From: Erythroxylum novogranatense
Taxonomy: Eukaryota > Streptophyta > Magnoliopsida > Malpighiales > Erythroxylaceae
Direction: 5' to 3'
Assembly: GCA_029891385.1 (NCBI GenBank)
Contig: CM057230.1
Coordinates: 50,199,414-50,263,413, forward strand
Length of the DNA: 64,000 nt
The notes under the pieces: generated by a model
Told to the model about the DNA's origin: nothing
What the model saw: the letters and a program-made list of their open reading frames with translations, nothing else
Databases searched by the model: none
Program-made: the position numbers and the translations under genes
Part shown: positions 36,415 to 45,962 of the stretch, piece by piece
How positions within the stretch are numbered: position 1 is the first letter of the stretch
How the letters are laid out: every line of letters starts with the position of its first letter

Positions 36415-39400
36415 TGTAGCACCCACTCCCGCAGACCAGAACGACATCGACGGTGATATCCGAGCCCACGACCATGAGGTGGTATGCTAAAGCGATTAAT
36501 CTGATTTAAAACCCATCGAGTGCGCAAATATCGAGAAATAATTTGGGCCCGTTCTAATCTGAAATTATTTTCAATCGAACATTATTTGGTAATCAAATTA
36601 CAATCGGGCACTCAAGAATACCAAGACAAATCTTGAGGAAATACAAATTTACATATAATTCAAAAGACACATATGCGGCGTGAACCGATCCCGACCTTAA
36701 CTCGACTTGCAATCGAGACTCATACTCCGTGCCCAACGGGGTACTCTTCGATCCCTGAAAAATATTTGCAATGTTGGGTGAGTTTGCGAACTCAATGAGA
36801 AACCATCATCGATGGTTCACTCAATTCATGCATATTCAATCAATTTACCAAATATCACATACTATCACAATTCACAAATGTAAAGCATATCACCTTTCAT
36901 ACCATCCATAGTTAATCATACCATTTATGCAATTAACATGTGACACTTTTCATTTTCGTTTCGTTGTTGTGACCATGCTTTGGCTTGTCGATAATGGGCA
37001 CATTGCGTTGAGCCGTGGCTCGAAAACATGGGCTTGAAGCCTAGTACATTGAGCCCGAGGCTCAATACGTTGGACATGAGGTCACATGCGTTGGTAAAGC
37101 TCTCATATACGTTGGCGTGATATGCCATTTTACGATGGGTTGCTCCGGTCACAACTGCCTTTATATGATCATAATGTGATGCATGCAATGAACATGTTCC
37201 AATTTCCATTTACAAGTCAATGTTATTTGCCATATCTTCGGACTTTCGGTCCGGTATTTCAATCATATACATTTCCCATTTATTGCATCCTACCATATCA
37301 CATTGACAGTCACATCCAATGTATCGAAACAAACAATTAACACTTCAATATCAATTTCCCATTTCCTCAGACCTTTGGTCCGAGATCTCCAATGTAAATA
37401 TTCACAAACAGTTACACGCAAATAGCACTTCGATAACAAGTTTCCAATACTTCGGACACCTATGGTCCGAAATCATTCAAAAGTAAACACACATAATCCC
37501 TCCATTATCTCCACATGGCATAACCACATCATTTTCATCACTTATAGATTGAGGAACCAACTAGGTTACTCACCTGTACTTCCGAGCTAATGCCGGGAAG
37601 TCTCTGCAACGTCGGTAGGATGACGTTCCAACTGTGCCTCTATAACAAACAGAGAGGAACCCGATCACTAATTATCCAATCCGAACTAGTAATAATGCAC
37701 ATGTAAGTGTTTAATGCATGTTCATGAGATTTCCGGCCCTAAATCCAAATTTTTCCCATAATAAAAATTCCATCTAAAATTAGAAAACTATAGCGACTGA
37801 CAGCACTCAATTCGGACCTCGATCGGTCCAAAAATAAATAAAACAGTAACCATAGAATAATTACCCAGGCCCACGTCAATTTCCCGTCTAAAAATTCCTA
37901 ATTTCTCACAAAATGAAATTCAATATTTCACAAATCCGATGCCTCAAGAATCAGGTCAATCGGACGTCAGACGGAAAAGAAATTGACAAAAGAATCACCA
38001 AATACCAAATAATCAAATAATAATTAAAAAAAACCAGCCTCGCGGGGGCGAGGCGTCGCCCTCACGAGGCCGACTGATCCGGCCTCGTCACTAGGGCGAG
38101 ACGTCGCCCTGGCGATGCCGTCCATCCGAGCCTCGTCACTAGGGCGAGGCGTCGCCCTAGTGACCGGGCATGATTCCACATTCTCATTCCCTTTTTTCCT
38201 GATTTCTAATCCAACTTCCAACACTCATAGCCCTTAGCACACAATTCAGAAAAATACAAACCATATCTTGTTGGAAAGATCATGAAACCCTCTACAATTC
38301 TTAAGAAGACCATAAAAATCAATTTCACCCTTAAGAGCGTCAAAAATCACTTCAAAGATACTGCCTACTCAAATCCCATTAAAATTGAACAGTACATTAC
38401 AAATTCCATAACTCTCTGATTCTTCAGCCAAAAATTACCACATAAATAGGCTCAATAAGTTCACAATATCATCTACAACTTTCATGAACAACCCAAAATC
38501 AAATTCCATAACTAACTAGGTCAAACAATTCAACAAAGAATCTGTATACTGAAATCAACCAATCTGGATAGTAATTTTCCAATCAGCATAACTCTTAGCA
38601 CAAATGTCACAAAATTCACTACCTTATATCCCTGAAAAGATAAGATCTCAAAATTCAATTTTCATGAAGAACTCAATTTCCAATTCAATTTCTAATAATT
38701 TCAAAACTGTCATGCAAGTTACTGACATGATCAACAATTCCTAACCTAATGCAGGTTCAATGTTTGCAAAATCATAACTCCCAAATCTGACCTCTAAAAA
38801 TTACATGCAATATATCACTCTCAATATAATTCCTTCCTCTGCAACTTTTCAGAAGATCACTCACACCAATTCAGTTCACATAATTTGCTAAAATTGCTTC
38901 CAATCCGCAAGCTCACAAACTCAACACTTAGGCTAGGTTTCATCAAAATGCTCCAAACCAGTCAATAGTAATCAGTTCATATATCCCAATATACAACTCA
39001 AAAATTAGAAAGATAAGTGGAAATGGAAAGCTAACTCAATATGCTACAACTTCCATGAAGACCATTTTCCCAAATTCCATCTCAATTAATTTAGAAAAAT
39101 CAGCAAAATACTCAGGTCATATATGCAGGTACTGTTCACAGACCCTACAAACAGAAACTTTCCATGCAAAGATTCACCCTTCTAACATTACAATTTAACA
39201 TCACCTATTTCACACAAAGTTGAACCCAACATCCCAAAGTTTCATTGGGAACAAACCTCACCTCATTTACTCACCTACACAATTAGTTATGATCAAAACA
39301 TTACAATAGGTCAAAGATTCATTTTCCAGCTTTCAACATTAACCTAACTCCTATCACTTCTAACATCAATAACACTTCACTAAGCACCCATTTATACCTC

Positions 39401-40693
39401 TAAATCAACCATAAACTCATCACAACATATACTTATATAGTAGAGCATAAGTGGCAGCACCTACCCATATTATCTTCCTAAGTTTTCCATTCATCAACCT
39501 AGCAAAAACTCCATCCAAACCAAGCCAAAATCAATGGAACTATAGTCATTCATTCATCCATAACCAAGTATACATTTAAACCCATTTAAACCTACCCTTA
39601 TAATGATCAAATAAATGCTCAAAGGATTCCCATGCATGCTTCTAACTACCAAAAGAAGGAAAGCAAACATCAATACTCACCTTAAACAAGTTCAAGCTAT
39701 CAATTCTCCAAGTCTTTAAACTCTCCACACTTCCTACTTTGATACCTCATCCACAACTATTTCCACTACACAAGCATATCATCATCTTCTCAAGGATCAA
39801 GCTTGGTCTTAGGTAGGCCCAAAGAGAAGCAAGCAAAGAACCAAAGAAGATCTTCTTATATGGGAGAAGTAGAAGCAAATTTGAAGGAGAAGAAGAAACA
39901 CACCAAGAAGATGAAGCAAGTTACGGATGAGAAGGAAGAATGAGCTTCCAAAGCTTTCCAAATGATTTATTTGTTTATCAAAACAATGAGAAAGTCGTAG
40001 GTGCTTGAGTAGAAGAGACAAAGTTAATAATTAAAGGGACACTTGGTTATTTAAATGAAGAAAAGACAAAAATGAGTTAATCCCAATTAATTAAGCACTA
40101 ATCCCACTTAAACTCTAAACATGGCACTAACATAATTTCCACAATTATTTATTCACTAATCTCATGCCATTAGGCAATCCCTTTTCAGTACAAAAAAGCT
40201 CACTCAGCCAGTCAGTTGAAATTTTCCGGTCCAGAAATTTCTGGGAATTTCCCCGAATCATTTTTTTGAAAATTACCTAAATTGCCCAAAATTGCAACAT
40301 ATATGACAGTCCACTCCCAATGATTTTTTAAACACGAAAACCATATTTTCCACTACAAAAACACATTTAGGCCATTTACCGGCGATTTTGCCGGTCCGGG
40401 AATTTTCTCCAGATAATTTCAGAAAAATTCTCATAAATCCCTAAAAATGTAAAATACTCAATGACACATTCCATATAATTTTCCAAGTACAATTATCCCA
40501 TAAATTTCATAAAAGATCTCAATTTGAAACCTAAGCCGGAAAATGTCATGAATGCATGTATACCATGTGCAAGTGCAACAAACCATCAATCATAGAAGCT
40601 ATATGCTGTATGTGCATGCCGAGATATAATTTAATACTCCTAACCCGTCCCAATTTACTAAAATACCCTTCCCATCGGTGATGGGTTGTTACA
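36415..40693 (-). repeat. 5' LTR of the LARD
   Basis: Partner of 28506-32774. The word cassette is at 38036-38169, the hairpin near 36778, and the fortuitous 70-codon frame at 39809-40021 is identical to its partner. Confidence 0.95.
38036..38169. repeat. GC-rich palindromic word cassette, LARD 5' LTR
   Basis: Same words as 30145-30274 with a few substitutions and short indels (for example GGGCGAGGCGTCGCCCTAG at 38141-38159, where the partner reads a mutated form). Confidence 0.9.
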
Positions 40694-40704
40694 TTGTTTC
40701 ATAG

Positions 40705-40929
40705 GGTTGCCTTGGTGCGCTAGATGGGACCTATATAGATATAACAGTTCCCCTTTCAGACAAACCAAGATACAGAGGACGGAAAGGGAGAATATGCACT
40801 AATGTCTTAGGGGTGTGTGACAAGGACTTAAACTTTGTTTATGTTCTAGCTGGATGGGAGGGTCAGCATCTGATTCAAGGGTGTTACATGATGCAATGAG
40901 TAGGCGTAATGGACTTCAAGTTCCAATTG
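40705..40929 (+). pseudogene. PIF/Harbinger transposase, exon 2 (DDE core)
   Basis: Begins after TTTCATAG with [16 protein letters not shown] (first catalytic Asp), then [18 protein letters not shown] and [12 protein letters not shown]. The frame then shifts by one base in the G run at 40858-40863. The expected [12 protein letters not shown] (second catalytic Asp) is read in the next frame. The exon ends PI/GTATGTAAG at 40929. Splice phases to exons 1 and 3 fit. The one-base change is the only lesion in the exon and could be a real deletion or a homopolymer assembly error. Confidence 0.88.
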
Positions 40930-41017
40930 GTATGTAAGATAACAAATACCACCAACTTGCCTTTGTTTGCAAATGTTTGATTAGAATTACAATGGTAACA
41001 GTGTCATTTGTTTATAG

Positions 41018-41478
41018 GGAATTATTATTTAGTAGATGCTGGCTATACCAATGCTCCTGGCTTTCTTGCACCTTATAGAGGCTTAAGATACCATATTCAA
41101 GAGTGGGCCAGAGATGGAAGGGCACCTAGGAACCCAGAGGAGCTTTTTAATAAGAGGCATTCAGCTGCAAGAAATGTCATTGAACGTGCATTTAGGCTGC
41201 TGAAAAAAAGATGGAAAATTCTCAGAAATCCATCGTTTTATGCAACAAACACACATGTTCACATAATTCTCGCATGTTGCCTGTTGCATAACTTTATTAG
41301 GCTACATATGAGTGATGATCCTGCAGAGGCAACTCCTCTTGTAGATGAGGATCAGCCATTTGGGGAAGATGCATCGTTGCCCCAAATGGTTGATCGTGTT
41401 GAAACAACTACTGCTTGGAGTCAATGGAGAGAGGATTTAGCTCGAAGCATGTTTGACGAATGGAGAAGCAACCACTGA
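41018..41478 (+). CDS. PIF/Harbinger transposase, exon 3 (C-terminal DDE part)
   Basis: After TTTATAG the exon opens with GNYYLVDAGYTNAPGFLAPY and continues RYHIQEW, NPEELFNKRHSAARNVIERAF (catalytic Glu), RLLKKRWKILR and HIILACCLLHNF, all standard for PIF transposases. It then runs to an acidic tail and stops after DEWRSNH. The frame is open for 153 codons without lesions. This well-preserved exon contrasts with the single-base breaks in exons 1 and 2. Confidence 0.9.
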
Positions 41479-41489
41479 TTGTGTACTTT

Positions 41490-41612
41490 GATTTGCTTTA
41501 TGTGATGTATATTGCATTGGGGATTTGCTTTATGTGATGTTTATTGAATTGGGGATTTGCGTTATGTGATGTTCATTGAATTGGGGATTGGATTTATGTG
41601 ATGTTTATTGAC
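41490..41612. repeat. Tandem repeat, about 33-bp unit, four copies
   Basis: Unit 'ttatgtgatgtttattgaattggggattt(g)c', four imperfect copies directly after the transposase stop codon and before the Myb/SANT gene. Confidence 0.85.
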
Positions 41613-41737
41613 TTTCTCATTAACCGCTTTCACATCATTACTTGTTTCACATAATTCAATATTATATTCAATGTATGTTGTTTAATCATTTGTGCAAGTG
41701 GAATGTTTTGGGAATGACATTGCATGGTTTAGGTGCA

Positions 41738-42711
41738 ATGTCAAGGATTTGGACTGAAGCTGAAACAGATGTATTTGTGACGTTCATGGAGGAGGTTGTT
41801 GTGGCTAGTCACAGAGCTGATAATGGCCAGTTAAAGCCTGGAACTTTCCAAATGCTGGCTAGAATGATGCAGGACAAGTTTCCTGATTGTGGCATTGAGA
41901 GGAGGCATGTCAAAAATAAACACAAGAGGTTAAAGGATAAATATCAGACAGCCTTTGACATGTTAAATTGCAGTGGGTTCGGGTGGAACGAAAGCAAGCA
42001 GTGTGTTGAAGTCGACAGCAAGCAAGTCCTGGATAAATGGATGAGGGTAATTTTTTAAAATTTTCTTTGTTCATTACATTATCTTTATAATGAGAAGTTT
42101 CCAAGGCTGACGTTTTCTTATGTTTTACCCAGGGCCACCCCAACAAGTTTTATACTCCAGGCAAGCCTTTCCCACTTTACCCAAGGCTGGAGTTTGTGTT
42201 TGGGAGAGACAGAGCAACGGGGGCAAGTGCCCAAGATGTTGCAGATGCTATTGGTGAGCTGCAAACGGATGACACTGAAGGTGAAGGACCAGCTGATCCA
42301 CTAGCTTCTGCCTCCCAATTTGATGCGACAACCCCATTGGTCAGTCCTCCTCCGACTACTTCAGGCAATGTCTTTGGTTCAGTCGCCTCTTCTAGCAACA
42401 CGGACGGAATCCGACAGAACAAAGGCAAAAGGAAGATGAGGGACATCGAAGTTTTAGAAAACGTTGCTGCCTCTTTCCTTCTTGCCATTGATAGTGGTAA
42501 AGAAAGTGCTAGGATCGTTGCTGATGCTATTGTAGGATTGCATGGGACGAGGCTTGGTGATGAGCTTGGGAAGTTGGGCTTCTCCACTGAAGAAGTCATC
42601 AAGATTGGAAGGATATTCGCAAAGGATGTTCCTGCTGCGAATCTGTTTTGGGATCTAAATGAAGATCAGAGACCGCGTTATATCAGGGAGATGCTAGATG
42701 ACGATGTTTGA
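41738..42711 (+). CDS. Myb/SANT-like DNA-binding protein of the PIF element (two exons)
   Basis: PIF/Harbinger elements need a second protein with a Myb/SANT-like domain, which brings transposase to the element ends and into the nucleus. Exon 1 is 41738-42046 (MSRIWTEAETDVFVTFM ... KPGTFQMLARMM ... HVKNKHKRLKDKY ... GFGWNE ... DKWMR). A GTAATT...CCCAG intron spans 42047-42132, and exon 2 is 42133-42711. The splice is in phase and gives GHPNKFYTPGKPFPLYPRLE directly after the Myb domain, as in relatives. A Ser/Pro/Gly linker follows, then a C-terminal helical part with VFWDLNED-like wording (NLFWDLNEDQRPRYIREML). Total about 295 residues with no lesion. ATG 41738 is chosen because the domain starts there. 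Confidence 0.9.
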
Positions 42712-43004
42712 CATCGTCAAGATGTTTGAGTTGATGTGTTTTGTGGAGCTACTTCCTTTGTAGTAGCTTAATATGGATATATATATTTGTACTGTTATGA
42801 AACTAGGATTGTGATGTTGAATTTGACTTGATGATGTGTTGACTTTGACTTGATGATGTGCTGACTTTGTTATGTTCATGTGTTGACCTTGTGTTTTCAG
42901 CAGACAACTTATAATCAATGCTTAGTTATTATAACTTCTTCATGTTAGTCATTTTCCTGCGTGTTCGAATGATGATAATATGATTCAATTTCAGGTACGT
43001 AGAT

Positions 43005-43371
43005 ATGGCCAGATACAGCTTTTACGTTGTCTTTGCTAGATGCCAAGTTGAAATTTTTACCAATTGGGAAGATGTAAAATTGGTCACTGAGGGGGTTTCC
43101 CAATGCTCGATTCAGGGGATATCAAACATTGGAGGAAGCATAAAGTGCGTATGTCATGGACCAATATAGGCCGCCTCGTCGCATTGCAGACATTGCTCCT
43201 ACTATCAATGAACCATCCTCCATTCCGATTCCATCCGCTCTTCCAACAACTGAACAAGTCACTGAAGTTCGGGCTGTGCCGCCAAACATGGCTTGGACTA
43301 ATATATTTTTAGCCATTGCCATTGGAGTCATTTTGGGGATGGTTCTAAAGGACATTATTTCTAAAATATAA
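43005..43371 (+). pseudogene. RNase H1 N-terminal/viroplasmin-like domain protein with C-terminal membrane segment
   Basis: The first frame (ATG 43005) reads MARYSFYVVFARCQVEIFTNWEDVKLVTEG then CSIQG. This fits the small hybrid-binding domain found at the N-terminus of RNase H1 and in caulimovirus viroplasmin: Tyr-Val-Val, a turn, Ile-Phe-Thr-Asn-Trp, then a Gly-Tyr strand. At the G run near 43115 the frame moves by one base to YQTLEEA, meets TAA at 43141, and continues MDQYRPPRRIADIAPT with a Pro/Thr-rich linker and the hydrophobic segment NIFLAIAIGVILGMVL (43300-43347) ending KDIISKI. The layout suggests a tail-anchored nucleic-acid-binding protein. It sits 290 bp after the Myb gene, same strand, inside the transposon. 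Two lesions mark it as broken or mis-assembled. Confidence 0.7.
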
Positions 43372-43539
43372 GGCGTTAATTTACATTGAACCAAATATGT
43401 CAGACGTTGTATTAATGCTTAGATGTTTGTTTTCAATGAGAAGTTGAACCTATTATGTAATTAATTATATGAATGTGTGTTGACCTTTTATGTAATTAAT
43501 TTCATGAATGCGTAGATGTTGTGTTTGCACATAATTATT

Positions 43540-43738
43540 ATAATCAATATTATTATAATTCATTACATAATTATCATTATTATTATTATTGTTACTATTA
43601 TTATAATTATTATAACTATTATTATTATTCTTGTTATTATCACTATAATAATAATAATAATAATAATATATTATTATTATTATTATTATTGTTGTTGTTG
43701 TTGTTGTTGTTATGTAGTTTGTAATTTTCCTTTTCATA

Positions 43739-43772
<34 letters not shown>

Positions 43773-44048
43773 GTTGTTGTTGTTGTTGTTGTTGTTATTA
43801 TGTAGTTTGTAATTTTCCTTTTCAAATTTATTCTTGCTATACATTTTCAACTTATTTTACATTTTCAACTTATTTATGGTCTTGACATTAGTTTATTATT
43901 ATTATTATTATCATTATTATTATCATTATTATTCTCATTATTATTGTTGTTGTTATTATATAGTTTGTAATTTTCATTTTCAAATTTATTCTGCTATACA
44001 TTTTCAACTTATTTATGGTCTTGACATTAGTTAACATTTTCAACATGA

Positions 44049-44089
<41 letters not shown>

Positions 44090-44090
44090 T
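43540..44090. repeat. Compound TTA/GTT microsatellite region
   Basis: Long (TTA)n tracts alternating with (GTT)n and repeated phrases 'tatgtagtttgtaattttcctttt' (three times) and 'tacattttcaacttatttatgg' (twice). The region grew by slippage plus block duplication. All frames across it are by-products. Confidence 0.95.
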
Positions 44091-44199
44091 AATCAATCAA
44101 TTGAAATTGTTATGATAATTATTTGCTCAATTTTGACAATCATACCTTATTCCAATTAACTTATCAATTAATAACACATTTTTATTCATCTTAACTATC

Positions 44200-44310
44200 A
44201 GGGGTATTTTTGTCATTGGCATATTTTTTGTCGTTCTGTCCCCTGCAACCAAACACATTGTCATAGAGACGGAGACAAATTTTGTCTGTTACGTCATATT
44301 AACCAAACAA
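44200..44310 (-). repeat. Right terminal region of the PIF element
   Basis: Read inward on the minus strand it parallels the left end at 25299-25440: TGTTTGGTTA, GTCTCCGTCTCT and a closing 'aaaaatacccct'. Only the outer 9-10 bases and two blocks match clearly. Confidence 0.5.
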
Positions 44311-45587
44311 CTCATCGACTCTAGTTTACGCTACATTCGGTCTGCATTACATTTCACCTCCACCATCAAGACAAAGAATCATACAGACGATAAAGGTTTG
44401 TTTGATGTCTGAATATCCTTCACATTGGCACACAATCATATGTTCAAGACATTTTTTTATTTTTAGGTCGTTCCATGTCTGATCCTGATATTATACAGTA
44501 TAGGTATTCTTTCATGCTGATATGTATATTTATTTGATTATTTCTTCTTATGTCAAATCGTTGAACCTGCATTGAAAGGAACACTCAATGTTCTAAAATC
44601 TTGTTTAAAAGTGTCTTGAGAAAGAGTGCTTTTGACGTCTTCAATGGCTCCAAGTTGTATTGAGTGGAAGACCACTCAACCCAGACACTGTACTTGACGA
44701 GACTTCGTTCTCGAATCCACTTATACTTGAACAAATGAAGGTGTTCATGCATTTCTTAGTTTTTTTACCAACTTTATTAAGATTCTACTGCTTCTACGTT
44801 GATTCGATATGTAGTTCCTGATTTGATATTTTTGTAAATTTTTAGCAATGGTACCACCTCGGGCAAGAACTTAGCAGAGGATGTCGCTTGAAAATTTTCG
44901 GAGTACTTGGTTCATAAAGGGTAACGAGAATGAGAATAAGAATGAATATAGTAAGGAATGAGAATGGATATAATCATTATAATTATGATGATTGGTTAAA
45001 ATAGATGAATAATTATCATTACTTTTGATGGTGGTTGACTTGTTAAAAATCGTGAAAAATAAAATTTTGTTAAAATTTTATTTTATATCAAAAATTAAAT
45101 ATATTTTAATTAATTATATTTTTAAGGAAAATATAATTAATTGTATTTTATGCATTTTATTTATAATGATAAAATGTTTAAAATCAAGTATATTAGGGCA
45201 TTTCATTTCCAATAAATGTTGAAGAAAAATATTCCATTATTTTCTTACATCAACATATCATTAGTTACATAATATTATTTAAATATAATTTAATAATCGA
45301 AAATATTGTACAATTTATCAACATAACTATAATACCCACGATTTCATAGCTATAATAAAATCAAGTAACATAGTTTAATACACATTCCTCTAATAATGCA
45401 AATGGTGAAAAATATCTGTCGTGTACACCCGGCTAGGAGTTTCTTCAATTATTGAACCAGGCACCTGCTTCATATTGATGTTTGGGTTAATGCCAAATTG
45501 AGTTTGTTGGAGAAGCAAATAGTACGAAATGCTGGATCTTAGGCTAGCTATGTCCTACATGCTTGATTTGCTACTTATTTCTTGCAG
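44311..45587. other. AT-rich stretch with possible exon debris
   Basis: A start-like ATGTCTGATCCTGATATTAT lies at 44475. A 90-bp open stretch at 44652-44741 reads VLSGRPLNPDTVLDETSF-SNPLILEQMK and ends at a GT. I do not recognise either and would not call a gene. The rest (44930-45400) is low-complexity A/T. Confidence 0.35.
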
Positions 45588-45791
45588 GCCTATACTGAGA
45601 AATTAGAGGTCGAAGGCATAACAATTCCTGCTTGGTTCTCCTTTAACTCTAAAGATGGTATCAACATGGCTAGTGGCGATTCTTTAATCCAAAGTGCCTC
45701 AATAGCTGAATCCTGCAAGAAAGTTGTAGCCGTGGGAATAAACTGCACACCTCCTAGATTTATTTAGGGACTGATATTGTCTATGAAGAAG
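45588..45791 (+). pseudogene. Homocysteine S-methyltransferase exon
   Basis: A single exon lies between CTTGCAG and AAG/GTACTC. It reads AYTEKLEVEGITIPAWFSFNSKDG, SGDSLIQSASIAESCKKVVA and VGINCTPPRFI, a stop at 45765, then GLILSMKK. The GINCTPP segment holds one of the zinc-binding cysteines of this family, which makes methionine from homocysteine and S-methylmethionine. No other exon of the gene was found within several kb. The in-frame stop and the isolation argue for a captured or stranded exon. Confidence 0.85.
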
Positions 45792-45962
45792 GTACTCTTA
45801 CGGTGGTTATTCAAACAGAATAATTTTGGCATGATGTATAAACACAAATGGCCTCTAATAGCAAGCAGAGTGTTTATTCAGGGACTGATATTGTCTGTAG
45901 CTAAATATTAATTTTGGCATGATAAATAAACACAAAGGCCTCTAATAGCAAGCAGAGTGTTT
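45762..45962. repeat. Tandem duplication including the exon end
   Basis: The phrase 'ggactgatattgtct' and the following 'ttttggcatgat-ataaacacaaa-ggcctctaatagcaag' block occur twice (about 45770-45877 and 45884-45962). This duplicated the end of the methyltransferase exon and its splice region. Confidence 0.85.

Larger units (their letters stand above)
28506..40693 (-). mobile_element. LARD-like giant LTR retrotransposon, complete, TSD TTGTT
   Basis: Two near-identical long direct repeats (28506-32774, 4269 bp; 36415-40693, 4279 bp) enclose 3640 bp without coding capacity. The same 5-bp copy TTGTT flanks it (28501-28505 and 40694-40698). LTR ends are TGTAGCACCC and TGTTACA read on the plus strand. 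A tRNA-Met-like primer site and a polypurine tract fix the orientation as minus. The dimensions fit LARDs (large retrotransposon derivatives), which must borrow all proteins from an autonomous relative. A vestige of a Tekay-type pol end next to the 3' LTR identifies the likely donor lineage. Confidence 0.92.
25299..44310 (+). mobile_element. PIF/Harbinger DNA transposon, about 19 kb including a nested LARD
   Basis: It carries a transposase gene, a Myb/SANT gene and a third small gene in the same orientation. The ends are placed by matching inverted regions. Left: 'gcgtttggttacc' (25299) followed by GTCTCTGT-type words and 'gccaacattacccct'. Right, read inward on the minus strand: 'tgtttggttaata' (44310), GTCTCCGTCTCT, and 'gacaaaaatacccct'. 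A clean TAA/TTA target copy is not seen on both sides (TAA on the left only), so the exact ends are provisional. Without the 12.2-kb LARD it would be about 6.8 kb. Confidence 0.65.

Noticed and set aside
31894..40021. Identical 70-codon minus-strand frames at 31894-32106 and 39809-40021 as a conserved gene
   Set aside because: They are identical because the two LARD LTRs are near-identical. The leucine/phenylalanine-rich product lacks family features, and relatives' LTRs do not keep it.
43005..43371. Integrated caulimovirus (pararetrovirus) because of the viroplasmin-like domain
   Set aside because: No movement protein, coat protein or pararetroviral RT lies nearby. The gene is embedded between PIF genes and a PIF end, and the same domain occurs in cellular RNase H1.
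43465..44034. Asn/Tyr- or Ile/Leu-repeat proteins
   Set aside because: Translations of TTA and GTT microsatellites on all frames.
44475..44741. Host gene with exons at 44475 and 44652
   Set aside because: Open stretches are short, no family is recognised, and intervening splice sites are not convincing. Kept only as a remark in the spacer entry.
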